Assembly (NCBI RefSeq): GCF_034343125.1
Contig: NZ_CP139957.1
Location: 2,600,001 to 2,664,000, forward strand
DNA length: 64,000 nucleotides
Reading direction: 5' to 3'
DNA from: Caldicellulosiruptor danielii
GTDB taxonomy: Bacteria; Bacillota; Thermoanaerobacteria; Caldicellulosiruptorales; Caldicellulosiruptoraceae
The notes under the pieces were generated by a model, which worked only from the letters and a program-made list of their open reading frames with translations, did not search any database and was not told where the DNA came from. Shown here in pieces: positions 34,363 through 43,375 of this stretch (the stretch's first letter is position 1; every line of letters begins with the position of its first letter). The position numbers and the translations under genes were made by a program.

Positions 34363-35907
34363 ATGAAGAGAATCTTAAGGTACATACTTATATTTGCTAT
34401 CGTTTTCGCAGTTGGACTTGGTTCATTTTTGGCAGGTTTTTCTAATTCTCAAAGCCCAGTTCAAACTAAAAAAGACGGTTTGATTTTCTATGAAGTTTTT
34501 GTCAGGTCATTTTATGATAGTAATGGTGATGGCATAGGGGACATAAATGGTTTGGCTGAAAAACTTCCATATATCAAATCCTTAGGTGTAAATGCCATCT
34601 GGCTTATGCCAATATTTGAATCTCCAAGCTATCACGGATATGATGTAACAAACTATTACAAAGTCAATCCCGACTATGGTACAAATGAGGATTTTGTCAA
34701 CTTCATAAAAAAGGCTCACAAGATGGGTATCAAAGTCATCATAGATATGATGATAAATCACACAAGCAGCAAACACCCTTGGTTTATCGAAGCATCAAGT
34801 AATAAAAATAGCAAGTACAGAAACTATTATATCTGGGCAACACCAAGCACAAACCTTGATGAACCATCAGACCTTGGCACAAGACAATGGTATAAAAAGG
34901 GTGATAGTTACTACAATGCTATATTTTGGTCTGAGATGCCAGATCTCAATTTTGACAATAAAGCTGTGAGAGAAGAGATGAAGAAAATCGCCAAGTTTTG
35001 GTTAGAAAAAGGAGTAGATGGTTTTAGGCTTGATGCCGCAAAGCATATTTATCCTTTGAGCAGAGAAAAAGATACTCTTGCGTGGTGGGAAGAATATGCA
35101 AAATTCTGCCGAAGTATTAAAAAGGATGTGTACCTTGTAGCAGAAGTGTGGGATAGCCCTCAAAGAATAGCGCAATATGCAAAGATATTTGATTCTTGTT
35201 TTAACTTTACTGTGGCTCAAAACATCATTGAAGGAGTAAAATATGAAAATACTCAAACTTTGCAAAATAACCTCTCTTCAATATACAATCTCTACAAAAA
35301 TGTCAATCCTCATTTTGTTGATGCACCATTTTTGACAAACCATGATATGAACAGAGCTTATTCTGAAATTGGGTCAAATAGCAAAATGAAATTAGCTGCA
35401 GCATTATTATTAACACTGCCTGGCAATCCTTTCATTTACTATGGTGAAGAAATTGGTATGAAAGGGCAAAAACCAGATGAATATATTAGAGAGCCATTCA
35501 AATGGTATGAGACATGGAAAAAAGGACAGACAAACTGGGAGATGAGCCTTTACAATAGCGGCCCTGATGTTGCTTCAGTTGAAAAACAAGAAAAAGACAA
35601 AAATTCTCTGCTCAATTTCTACAGAGACATGATTAGTTTCCGAAAAAAGAACCTACCGCTATTAAAAGGAGATTTCCAGTTAATTAAAACCTCTTCTGAC
35701 ATACTTAGTTTTGTAAGAATTTATAATAAACAGAGGATGGTTGTAATTTTTAATTTCACGGGCAGGGAATTATCAAAGACTATAAACCTGTCATCTAATA
35801 TTAAGCTTGCTGGCAAAATAGTTAAAGGTTCTGGCAAAATCTTGTCTTTAAAAAATGGAAAGCTTGCTTTTTCAATAAAACCTTATTCCTTCATCATCTT
35901 AAATTAA
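34363..35907 (+). CDS. exported or membrane-anchored GH13 alpha-amylase/glucosidase
   Basis: A 514-residue GH13 enzyme starting at ATG 34363 behind AAAGGGGAG. An N-terminal hydrophobic segment (ILIFAIVFAVGLGSFLAGF) exports or anchors it; there is no lipobox Cys. Catalytic regions are DMMINHTS (I), DGFRLDAAKH (II, nucleophile Asp), VAEVWD (III, acid/base Glu) and FLTNHDMNR (IV). IFYEVFVRSFYDSNGDGIGD is the calcium-site signature of the alpha-amylase/oligo-1,6-glucosidase group, close to GH13_36 enzymes. It probably hydrolyses short maltodextrins at the cell surface. Its operator ties it to the LacI-controlled starch genes. Confidence 0.9.
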   Translation: MKRILRYILIFAIVFAVGLGSFLAGFSNSQSPVQTKKDGLIFYEVFVRSFYDSNGDGIGDINGLAEKLPYIKSLGVNAIWLMPIFESPSYHGYDVTNYYKVNPDYGTNEDFVNFIKKAHKMGIKVIIDMMINHTSSKHPWFIEASSNKNSKYRNYYIWATPSTNLDEPSDLGTRQWYKKGDSYYNAIFWSEMPDLNFDNKAVREEMKKIAKFWLEKGVDGFRLDAAKHIYPLSREKDTLAWWEEYAKFCRSIKKDVYLVAEVWDSPQRIAQYAKIFDSCFNFTVAQNIIEGVKYENTQTLQNNLSSIYNLYKNVNPHFVDAPFLTNHDMNRAYSEIGSNSKMKLAAALLLTLPGNPFIYYGEEIGMKGQKPDEYIREPFKWYETWKKGQTNWEMSLYNSGPDVASVEKQEKDKNSLLNFYRDMISFRKKNLPLLKGDFQLIKTSSDILSFVRIYNKQRMVVIFNFTGRELSKTINLSSNIKLAGKIVKGSGKILSLKNGKLAFSIKPYSFIILN

Positions 35908-35948
35908 AAAGCCAAATACACCAAGAGGGGTAAATTAGAAATTAAAAA

Positions 35949-35984
35949 ACAAAAGTCCTGGGATTTGCCCAGGACTTTTGTTTA
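35949..35984. terminator. bidirectional intrinsic terminator
   Basis: ACAAAAGTCCTGGG pairs with CCCAGGACTTTTGT around a 5-base loop, with T-rich tails on both strands. It serves the GH13 gene (plus) and the ABC exporter operon (minus). Confidence 0.9.
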
Positions 35985-35999
35985 AGTATCCTTTCCTTG

Positions 36000-37880
36000 T
36001 TAACTTGCCAGCTCTTCTTTTTCAAACTGGCTATAGTAAAGTTTTGCGTAAAATCCGCCTTTTTTGAGAAGTTCTTGGTGTGTACCCATCTCTACTATGT
36101 CGCCATGGTCCATGACAAGTATCAAATCAGCATCTCTTATTGTAGAAAGTCTGTGCGCTATTATAAAGGAGGTTCTTCCTTTCATTAAATTGTCCATAGC
36201 CTTTTGTATCTGGATTTCTGTGAGTGTGTCAACAGAGCTTGTTGCCTCATCAAGTATAAGAATTTTTGGATTTTTCAAGATAGCACGTGCAATTGTCAAA
36301 AGCTGTTTTTGACCTTGCGATATATTCGTAGTCTCCTCATTTAACACTGTGTCGTACCCCTGTGGGAGTGTCCTTATAAAGTGGTCAATGTGGGCAAGCT
36401 TTGCTGCTCTTATCACTTCTTCATCTGTGCTATCTGGCTTTCCGTATTTTATATTCTCTTTAATAGTTCCATTGTAAAGCCATGTGTCTTGCAAAACCAT
36501 GCCAAATAAAGATCGTAGGTCTTTTCGTGAAAATTCTCTTATATCATGCCCGTCAATCAAAATTGCACCATCATTTACATCGTAAAATCGCATAAGAAGC
36601 TTTACAATGGTAGTCTTACCAGCACCAGTTGGTCCAACAATCGCCACCTTTTGACCTGCTTTTATCTTTGCAGAGAAATTGTTTATAACAATCTTGTCTG
36701 GTCTGTAACCGAACTTGACATTTCTAAACTCAACATCGCCCTTGATATTTTCAAGATCTATTCTCTTTGGCGTATCAGCTACTTCTTCCTTTTCTTCCAA
36801 AAACTCAAACACTCTTTCTGCGCATGCAGCAGTCTGCTGCAAGATGTTTGAGATATTTGCAATCTGGGCAATTGGCTGTGTAAATGATCGAATGTACTGG
36901 ATAAACGCCTGAATGTCCCCAACCTCAATTCTATTTTTTACAACCAACCAGCTGCCAAGCACAGTTACCGCTACATAACCTAAATTACCTATGATGTTCA
37001 TAAGCGGCATCATTACACCTGTCAAAAACTGTGATTTCCATGCAGCACTATAAAGTGTACCGTTTAGCTTTTCAAACTTCTCTATACTCTTTTTCTCTCC
37101 ATTGAAAGCTTTGACTATATGATGTCCTCCGTACATCTCTTCAATATGACCGTTTAAGTGCCCAAGATAGTCTTGTTGCTGCCTAAAGTATTTTTGAGAT
37201 TTTTTGATTATAAACATCATAACTATTGAAGACATTGGAATAATCAAAAGCGCAACCAAGGTCATCAGCCAGTTTATACTAATCATCATAACAAGCACAC
37301 CAAGTACCATGGTTACAGAAGTAACTATCTGAGTCATGCTCTGATTGAGGGTTTGTGTAATTGTATCAACGTCGTTTGTAATTCTTGACAAAATCTCACC
37401 TTGATTGGTGCTCTCAAAATATTTAAGTGGAAGCCTGTTTATCTTCTCTGAAATTTCTTTCCTGAGTCTGTAGGTAATCTTCATGGTAATACCAGACATA
37501 ATCCAGCCCTGCAAATATCCAAAGATGCTGCTCAGGCCGTATAATACAAGAAGGATAATTAAAATCTTCCCCACATACTCAAAATCTATGCCGCTGTCCT
37601 GCCCGGTTATTTTGTTCATTATGCCTTCAAAAATCTTTGTAATTGCCTTTGACAAAATCTTTGGTCCTGCAATTGAAAATGAGGTACTCAAAATTGCCAA
37701 AACCAGCACAGTTATTAGAGAAACCTTATAGGCAGACAAATACCTTATAAGTTTTTTCATAGTGCCTTTAAAGTCTTTTGCCTTCTCACCGGGGACAAAT
37801 CCACGCGGTCCATGGCCCATACCTCTTCGGGGTCTTATACCATGCGCAGGTTTTTGTTGCGGTCTTCTGTCTTCACTCAT
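36000..37880 (-). CDS. ABC exporter half-transporter, subunit B
   Basis: A 626-residue type IV ABC half-transporter. It has a hydrophilic N-terminus, six membrane helices (about 50-330) and a nucleotide-binding domain with Walker A GPTGAGKTT, signature NISQGQKQLL, Walker B ILILDEATSSVD and switch His in IAHRLST. The start is ATG 37880, overlapping the upstream stop (ATGA) and following GAGGAGGAG; a frame extending to 37937 has no support. The NISQGQ signature is common in one subunit of heterodimeric multidrug exporters such as TM287/288 and BmrCD. It pairs with the upstream subunit and is controlled by the MarR protein. The substrate is unknown, probably a drug or lipid. Confidence 0.93.
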   Translation of the reverse strand: MSEDRRPQQKPAHGIRPRRGMGHGPRGFVPGEKAKDFKGTMKKLIRYLSAYKVSLITVLVLAILSTSFSIAGPKILSKAITKIFEGIMNKITGQDSGIDFEYVGKILIILLVLYGLSSIFGYLQGWIMSGITMKITYRLRKEISEKINRLPLKYFESTNQGEILSRITNDVDTITQTLNQSMTQIVTSVTMVLGVLVMMISINWLMTLVALLIIPMSSIVMMFIIKKSQKYFRQQQDYLGHLNGHIEEMYGGHHIVKAFNGEKKSIEKFEKLNGTLYSAAWKSQFLTGVMMPLMNIIGNLGYVAVTVLGSWLVVKNRIEVGDIQAFIQYIRSFTQPIAQIANISNILQQTAACAERVFEFLEEKEEVADTPKRIDLENIKGDVEFRNVKFGYRPDKIVINNFSAKIKAGQKVAIVGPTGAGKTTIVKLLMRFYDVNDGAILIDGHDIREFSRKDLRSLFGMVLQDTWLYNGTIKENIKYGKPDSTDEEVIRAAKLAHIDHFIRTLPQGYDTVLNEETTNISQGQKQLLTIARAILKNPKILILDEATSSVDTLTEIQIQKAMDNLMKGRTSFIIAHRLSTIRDADLILVMDHGDIVEMGTHQELLKKGGFYAKLYYSQFEKEELAS

Positions 37881-40105
37881 GCCAGCAACTCCTCCTCTGG
37901 CAGCTGTGATAGCGCTATTTCTCTGTAAGTTGGACAAGTTTGCAGCAACTCCTCATGTTTCCCTATGCCAACAAGCTCACCGTCATCTAATACTATAATC
38001 TGGTCAGCATGCATCATGGTTGCAACCCTTTGCGAAACCATAATAACTGTGCTGTCTTTCAGCTTTTCTCTGAGTTTTCTTCTCAAAGCAAGTTCTGTTC
38101 TAAAGTCAAGGGCTGAAAAGCTCTCATCAAAGATGTAAATCTCAGGCTTTTTAACAAGAGCTCTTGCAATAGAAAGTCTTTGCTTTTGTCCGCCTGAGAC
38201 ATTTGTCCCACCTTGGGCAATCTCAGTGTCAAACTTGTCTGGCTTTTCATTGATAAACTCAAGCGCCTGTGCAATCTCTGCTGCCTCTACAATCTCTTCG
38301 TCTGTTGCGTCATCCCTGCCGTATTTGAGATTAGATTTTATAGTTCCACTAAAAAGCCAGCTCTTCTGTGGAACATACCCTATTCTCTTTCTCAAGTCTT
38401 CTTGCTTAACTTCTCTCACATCTACCCTATCAACCAAGACCTGACCTTCTGTTGCATCATAAAATCTCAAAATTAAATTTACAAGTGTGCTCTTCCCTGA
38501 GCCTGTTCTTCCAATAATGCCAACTGTCTGGCCGGGTAAAATTGTAAAGCTAATGTTCCTTAAAACATATTCCTCTGCACCGGGGTACTTGAAAGAGACA
38601 TTTCTAAACTCAATCATGCCTTTTTTGCTCTCATCAAAGCTTTTTGGATTTTCAGGGTCTTTTACAGAAGGTTCTGTTGATAGCACCTCTGATATACGCT
38701 CTGCAGACACAGAAGCTCTTGGTATCATAATAAACAGAGCAGACATCATCAAAAATGCAAATATAATCTGTATAGCGTACTGCATGAAGGCAAGCATGTC
38801 TCCAACCTGCATACTTGAATTTTGGATTTGGTGGCTACCTACCCATACAATCAAAAGTGTAATTCCGTTCATAATCAGCATCATGGTCGGAAACATAACT
38901 GCCATTGTTCTGTTGACAAAAAGACCAACCCTTGTTAAATCTTTGTTTGCATCGTCAAATCGCTTTTCTTCAAACTCTTCACTGTTAAAGGCTCTGACAA
39001 CCATAATACCAGAGAGGTTTTCTCTTGCAACAAGGTTCAGCCTGTCAATTAGCTTTTGCATAAGTTTAAATTTTGGCATTGCCACTGTGTAAAGAACAGC
39101 AATAAGACAAATCAAAATACCAACCGCTAAGGCAATAATCCACGACATAGAATGGCTTTTTGACAATGCCTTAAATATACCACCAACACCCATCACAGGC
39201 GCATAGAATACCATTCTTATCATAATTAAAAAAAGCATCTGTATTTGCATAATATCGTTTGTTGTTCTTGTTATCAAAGAAGCTGTTGAAAATTTTTCAA
39301 ACTCAGCTATAGAGAAATTCTCAACCTTTGTAAACACATCTTTTCTCAAATCCCTTGCAACACCCGCTGCCACTTTAGAGCCAAAGAATGCCACCATAAT
39401 GGTTGAAAATGCACTCAGAAGTGTTATCAAAAGCATCAAAAGCCCTATGCGAAGTATATACCTTGTCTGAAGCGCTGCTGTGTCAATTCCAATCTTTTTG
39501 TACTCATCTTTTATGACAGCAGCTGCTGCCTGCACAACCATGCTGTCGCCCAAAGCAGAAAACTTTTTGTTTATTTCATCCTCAATTTTAATGAGCTGTT
39601 CTTTTGGCAGCTGACTAAGTAGCATAAAGATGTCTATATTTGTCGGTATCTGCCTTCCGTTGAATTCAATCACACCATTTTTTGCGTTTGCCTTTGCCTT
39701 TTCAATCCCTGCAACTGTCAAAAGTGCTTTTGCCATAGGTAGATTGAGTTTGTCTATCTCTTCTTTGCCATTATTTTTCAGAACGTATACAGCTTCTTTT
39801 TTCAGTATAGGGTATTTCTTTAAATACTTTTCGTATTCTTCAGTTGACTTATCAATAAGTTTGTAGTCATTTAAAATTCTTTCCTTGTTACTGTCTGATA
39901 CAAAAAGCAAAAGTTTGTCCATCTGAGTTTTTCTTATAGCTTCAGGCACTGCATTCACTATACCACCCTGCTGAATACCTTTGTTTACTATGTTTGACAT
40001 GTAATCGGGCAAAGCTAAATCACTCATAGCTTGAACAACTACAAAAAAGATGGCCATAAAGAGTAGGAGGACATATGGTTTCAAGTATTTTGCCAGTTTT
40101 GTCAA
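37877..40105 (-). CDS. ABC exporter half-transporter, subunit A, with large extracytoplasmic loop
   Basis: A 742-residue half-transporter. Between helix 1 (about 11-30) and helix 2 (about 210-235) there is a polar, helical insertion of roughly 150 residues, which should lie outside the cell. The nucleotide-binding domain has Walker A GRTGSGKST, signature VSGGQKQRLS and Walker B IYIFDESFSALD; the usual switch His is replaced by Gln (MVSQRVAT). A degenerate switch residue in one subunit is typical of heterodimeric exporters. The start lies 63 bases after the MarR gene stop. The insertion may gate or recognise substrate. Confidence 0.92.
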   Translation of the reverse strand: MTKLAKYLKPYVLLLFMAIFFVVVQAMSDLALPDYMSNIVNKGIQQGGIVNAVPEAIRKTQMDKLLLFVSDSNKERILNDYKLIDKSTEEYEKYLKKYPILKKEAVYVLKNNGKEEIDKLNLPMAKALLTVAGIEKAKANAKNGVIEFNGRQIPTNIDIFMLLSQLPKEQLIKIEDEINKKFSALGDSMVVQAAAAVIKDEYKKIGIDTAALQTRYILRIGLLMLLITLLSAFSTIMVAFFGSKVAAGVARDLRKDVFTKVENFSIAEFEKFSTASLITRTTNDIMQIQMLFLIMIRMVFYAPVMGVGGIFKALSKSHSMSWIIALAVGILICLIAVLYTVAMPKFKLMQKLIDRLNLVARENLSGIMVVRAFNSEEFEEKRFDDANKDLTRVGLFVNRTMAVMFPTMMLIMNGITLLIVWVGSHQIQNSSMQVGDMLAFMQYAIQIIFAFLMMSALFIMIPRASVSAERISEVLSTEPSVKDPENPKSFDESKKGMIEFRNVSFKYPGAEEYVLRNISFTILPGQTVGIIGRTGSGKSTLVNLILRFYDATEGQVLVDRVDVREVKQEDLRKRIGYVPQKSWLFSGTIKSNLKYGRDDATDEEIVEAAEIAQALEFINEKPDKFDTEIAQGGTNVSGGQKQRLSIARALVKKPEIYIFDESFSALDFRTELALRRKLREKLKDSTVIMVSQRVATMMHADQIIVLDDGELVGIGKHEELLQTCPTYREIALSQLPEEELLA

Positions 40106-40168
40106 GCTGACTCACCTTCTTTGTTAGTTTTTGGTTTTATAGCCAAAATAGGTATTGTAGATAAAACT

Positions 40169-40612
40169 CTATTTGTGCACATACCTATCTAAAACCTTTT
40201 TTAAGGTTTCAAGGCCATTTAATATTGTATTTATCTCTTTTTCGTCTGCCCTATTGAGTATTTCTTCAAACCTCTTCTCCATATCCTTGAAATTTTTCTC
40301 AAAAGCATCTTTGAACTTTGGTGTGACATCAACATACACAACTCTTCTGTCTTCTTGACTTCTTATTCTTTGAACCATCCCCTGCTTTTCAAGCCTGTCA
40401 ATTATTCCTGAGACAGTACTGTTTGATAGCCCCATTTTCCTGCTCAAATCGCTCACTTTCATCTTTCCATGGCGAATTAGCTGCCCCAAAAGCATCCCCT
40501 GAGGTGCTGTGATGTCAAATTGGTCAAACTGGTGCCTTGCTATCTTCTTTGTTATTTTCATTATTTCTTTCACAAGCTCAATTATCTTAAGCCCTTTGCT
40601 TATATCATCCAT
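40169..40612 (-). CDS. MarR-family regulator of the ABC exporter operon
   Basis: A 147-residue winged-helix protein with GKMKVSDLSRKMGLSNSTVS (recognition helix) and RIRSQEDRRVVYVDVTP (wing). The start is ATG 40612 behind GAAAGGGGCG; longer frames to 40705 would run through the promoter. It is the first gene of the operon with two exporter subunits, a common arrangement for drug-inducible efflux. An AT-rich inverted repeat 29-53 bases upstream is a probable autoregulatory site. Confidence 0.9.
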   Translation of the reverse strand: MDDISKGLKIIELVKEIMKITKKIARHQFDQFDITAPQGMLLGQLIRHGKMKVSDLSRKMGLSNSTVSGIIDRLEKQGMVQRIRSQEDRRVVYVDVTPKFKDAFEKNFKDMEKRFEEILNRADEKEINTILNGLETLKKVLDRYVHK

Positions 40613-40640
40613 CTTTGCGCCCCTTTCAATATTTAGTTTT

Positions 40641-40665
40641 AAAATATTTCGTATAAGAATATTTT
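40641..40665. promoter_or_regulatory. candidate MarR operator
   Basis: AAAATATT (40641-40648) and AATATTTT (40658-40665) form an 8-base inverted repeat with 9-base spacer immediately upstream of the MarR gene. The AT-richness makes chance occurrence possible. Confidence 0.45.
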
Positions 40666-40761
40666 GCATGCTATATATTTTACGCTCAAAAGAATTCTGT
40701 GTCAATAACTTGTGAAAAGAAATGAACTAAATCTGAAATAAGCCAAACTCAATGACAAAAT

Positions 40762-40793
40762 AAAAAAATCTTCCCTTTTTAAAAAGGGAAGAT
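40762..40793 (-). terminator. intrinsic terminator downstream of the CooS-like gene
   Basis: ATCTTCCCTTTTT (40768-40780) is a perfect inverted repeat of AAAAAGGGAAGAT (40781-40793), and on the minus strand is followed by seven T residues. It lies about 165 bases beyond the CooS-like stop codon. Confidence 0.8.
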
Positions 40794-40897
40794 CTATTCC
40801 CATCTTGTCCAATTGCTAGAGTATGATAAGGTAAAAATATATCTCTCCGTTTTTTTCTATACCTTCTGCTAATCCTTCTACAGGATGAAGGATAGGT

Positions 40898-40924
40898 GTA
40901 GAGCCGACATACATCCGGCTCTAC
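40898..40924 (-). repeat. 9-base inverted repeat in the CooS-like gene 3' region
   Basis: GTAGAGCCG (40898-40906) and CGGCTCTAC (40916-40924) form a GC-rich hairpin with a 9-base loop and no T tail. It may stabilise the mRNA end between the stop codon and the terminator at 40762. Confidence 0.55.
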
Positions 40925-40959
40925 CCATATCCTTTTCATTGATAAGACACCTCTTCACC

Positions 40960-42843
40960 TTAGATACCCATATCTTTTCTGCGCTGAAGGATGATACCTT
41001 CAAGCTCATCAGCAGAAGATTTTACATCATTATTTATAATCAGCCTCCCTCCGGTTATGTCTTGCAATTTTTCGGTCAAAATCTCTGTCACCAGCTTGCT
41101 TCCTGTTATAAAAGGAGGGATTGAGAGATGTAAAGGCAATCCCAGGGCCAGCCCAAAAGCACCATCAGCCAGAGCCTGTTCTTCCAACCATTGAGGTGCC
41201 GAAAGTACTAAAGGCAGCTGTGGAATATCCACATTGAGAATCTCTGCCAGTTCTGCTGCTACTATCTCAAGCCTGCCTATGGCAAGGCATGGACCAAAGT
41301 TTAGCACAGGCGGTATGTTAAGCTCTCTGCACACCTCTTTTAATCTGTCTCCTGCCAGCTCTTCAGCTCCCTTTGACATAAGACCACAGTTTTCAAGTCC
41401 TCCACTTGTGCACCCCGCAGACAGTACCAGTATATCTCGTTTTATTAATTCTTTGGTCAGTTCTACAGTAAAAATATCATGGCCTATAGAGGTAAGATTG
41501 GAACAACCAACAATAGCTGCTATACCTTTGACTCTGCCCGAAGCTATAAGATCAATAAGAGGTTTATAGCTTCCCCCTAAAAATTCTTTAAGAGACCCTT
41601 CGCTTACTCCCGTCAGTGAACTCTCATAACCGTGGTCATAAGGTATGTCTATGTTTACCTTGCCTCTTCTAAATTTGTAGCTATCCACAGCTTCTTTTAA
41701 AATCCTGTCTGCAATCTTCATAGCTTCTTCAGGAGTATATTGCACAAGGTCTGCGTTAGCTTTTTTAGCCACATCGTCAATGCAAATTTGTCTTACCATA
41801 TACCTCTCAGCCACTGTTTCAAGACCAGGTATAGTACAATTGAACTCAGATACAACAAGGTCTATAGCTCCGGTTGCCAGCACAGCTTCACTTGTGAAAT
41901 TATTACCTACATGGCCTGCATACACATCCTTTGCATGCTCACCTCTTAACTGAAAATCCTGGCCCACACATGTACACCCTATTATTCTGAATCCCTTTGC
42001 ACCAGCGTCTTGAGCCATCTTTTTTACATCTTCATCATTCAACCTTTTTAGCAAAGCCCAAAAAAGTGACTGCTGATGCCCTGTAGGCATTATGTTTATG
42101 TAATCAGGGTCTATTACCCTGAAACCAACAGGCGCTGACCTTAACACAGGTTCTCCCATGATGATATCGTTAAGTTTGTTTGTAAGTGCCAGTCCATAAA
42201 GACCTGTGGCTATACCCAGTCTTAAAACATGCATGAGCATATCGACAGGGTCACTTGAAAGGTTCGTACTTGTTTTTACTACCGCATCAAATACCTCTGA
42301 TTTTGCACCACCAGGTAAAATCCCCAGTTCGCTCCACTTTTTATACCTCATAGCTGGTGCCATGTACTTTACCAATTCCATTTCCTGCCATCTGGGTTTA
42401 TACAGGTCAGATATTACCTTTTCAGCAAGTTGCAAAGCTATTTCTCTATCATCCTGTCCATGGATACCAAGTTTATCTGCAAGTGCATGGAGTGTCTTCT
42501 GACCTTTAAACGGCATATTTATTTGATTTTCAGCCATCTTTTTAAGATTATTAGCAACATTCTCTACCACGTGCAGGTAACAGCCAGCTCCTGCTGCAAC
42601 TGCTCTTAGAAAATTTCTCGCAACAATTGTATCTGCATCGGCTCCGCAAACCCCTCTTTTTTGAGTGGGCGTAATCCTACACGGTCCATTTGCACACAAC
42701 CTGCAGCAAATCCCTTGAAGACCAAATCCGCATTTTACACTTTGCTGTGGTTTGCGGTTAAAAGAAGTCTCCAGATCTTTTTTACTTTTTATAAACTCAC
42801 CTAATCGTTTATCAGCTGTCTCACAAAATGTGCAAATCTCCAT
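40960..42843 (-). CDS. CooS-like Ni,Fe carbon monoxide dehydrogenase family protein, divergent
   Basis: A 627-residue CODH-family protein. The start is ATG 42843 behind GGGAGG; an ATG at 42882 has no ribosome site. The N-terminal Fe-S motif CGFGLQGICCRLCANGPCRI (B/D clusters) is intact. C-cluster ligands can be matched: His in PTGHQQ, Cys in CTCVGQD, EFNCTIP, VGCSNL, AGCTSGG and FGPCLAIGR. However, the HSDHG catalytic His motif is replaced by CYLHV, and the catalytic Lys of the usual WMSEKA motif is replaced by Gln (WLEEQA). No cooC, cooF or acetyl-CoA synthase genes are near. It follows an Rrf2 regulator gene. CO oxidation is therefore doubtful; a related deviant CooS (CooS-V of Carboxydothermus) reduces hydroxylamine slowly and not CO2. 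Confidence 0.85.
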   Translation of the reverse strand: MEICTFCETADKRLGEFIKSKKDLETSFNRKPQQSVKCGFGLQGICCRLCANGPCRITPTQKRGVCGADADTIVARNFLRAVAAGAGCYLHVVENVANNLKKMAENQINMPFKGQKTLHALADKLGIHGQDDREIALQLAEKVISDLYKPRWQEMELVKYMAPAMRYKKWSELGILPGGAKSEVFDAVVKTSTNLSSDPVDMLMHVLRLGIATGLYGLALTNKLNDIIMGEPVLRSAPVGFRVIDPDYINIMPTGHQQSLFWALLKRLNDEDVKKMAQDAGAKGFRIIGCTCVGQDFQLRGEHAKDVYAGHVGNNFTSEAVLATGAIDLVVSEFNCTIPGLETVAERYMVRQICIDDVAKKANADLVQYTPEEAMKIADRILKEAVDSYKFRRGKVNIDIPYDHGYESSLTGVSEGSLKEFLGGSYKPLIDLIASGRVKGIAAIVGCSNLTSIGHDIFTVELTKELIKRDILVLSAGCTSGGLENCGLMSKGAEELAGDRLKEVCRELNIPPVLNFGPCLAIGRLEIVAAELAEILNVDIPQLPLVLSAPQWLEEQALADGAFGLALGLPLHLSIPPFITGSKLVTEILTEKLQDITGGRLIINNDVKSSADELEGIILQRRKDMGI

Positions 42844-42887
42844 TGCTCCATTACCTCCCGCGATATTAATTGATTTTTTCATATTTT

Positions 42888-42912
42888 AAAGTATACTATT
42901 TTAGTATACTTT
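42888..42912. promoter_or_regulatory. Rrf2 operator before the CooS-like gene
   Basis: AAAGTATACT and AGTATACTTT flank a 5-base spacer (ATTTT). The core AGTATACT at 42890-42897 and 42903-42910 is itself palindromic. The same arrangement occurs at 43378-43398, upstream of the regulator gene. Confidence 0.75.
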
Positions 42913-42941
42913 TGTTTACAAAATAAAGATGGAAACTGACA

Positions 42942-43355
42942 TTAGTTTCCATCCATCTTTGCAAGCTCAGCAAAGTTATACTTTTCAAACTCCTTCGACA
43001 CAATGTCCATGACCGAACAGAAAACCTTGTGCACAGCGCAATACCCAGTAGCTCTTTTATTGCAAGCAGAAGGGTCTATCTGGCATCTGTTCAAAGCCAT
43101 GGTACCTTCTACCGCCAGTATCACATCTTTCATAGTTATGTCTTCAGGATTTTTAGCAAGGGTATAACCCCCATTTTTGCCCCGTGCGGACTCTATAATC
43201 CCTGCCTTTATCAAATCTCTACATATTTTCAACAAAAACCTTTTGGGAATCTTTTCTTCTTCTGAGATAGTGTCTGCCTCAATTACCATTCCTTTTTTCT
43301 TTGAAAGGTGAAGCACTATTCTGAGCGCATAGTCAGATGCTTGCGTAAGTCTCAT
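42942..43355 (-). CDS. Rrf2-family Fe-S regulator (NsrR/IscR-like)
   Basis: A 137-residue winged-helix protein. It has MRLTQASDYALRIVLHL at the N-terminus, the wing motif ESARGKNGGYTLAKNPEDIT, and three cysteines in CQIDPSACNKRATGYC (C-x6-C-x7-C), the position where NsrR/IscR proteins bind a [2Fe-2S] or [4Fe-4S] cluster. Such clusters sense nitric oxide, redox state or iron supply. The gene stop is 98 bases before the start codon of the CooS-like gene, and both have the same AGTATACT double-palindrome in their upstream regions, so it very probably controls both. The start ATG follows AGGGTGAG. Confidence 0.92.
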   Translation of the reverse strand: MRLTQASDYALRIVLHLSKKKGMVIEADTISEEEKIPKRFLLKICRDLIKAGIIESARGKNGGYTLAKNPEDITMKDVILAVEGTMALNRCQIDPSACNKRATGYCAVHKVFCSVMDIVSKEFEKYNFAELAKMDGN

Positions 43356-43375
43356 TTACTCACCCTTGTCTAATT

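Noticed and set aside
40727-40939. A 70-codon minus-strand frame with a fair ribosome site downstream of the CooS-like gene
   Set aside because: Its last third is the terminator hairpin at 40762-40793 and the composition is not protein-like. Treated as 3' untranslated sequence.
40960-42843. CooS as part of a Wood-Ljungdahl or CO-dependent hydrogenase operon
   Set aside because: No acetyl-CoA synthase, corrinoid Fe-S protein, CooC, CooF or hydrogenase gene is nearby. The corrinoid protein at 16388 belongs to a sugar operon.
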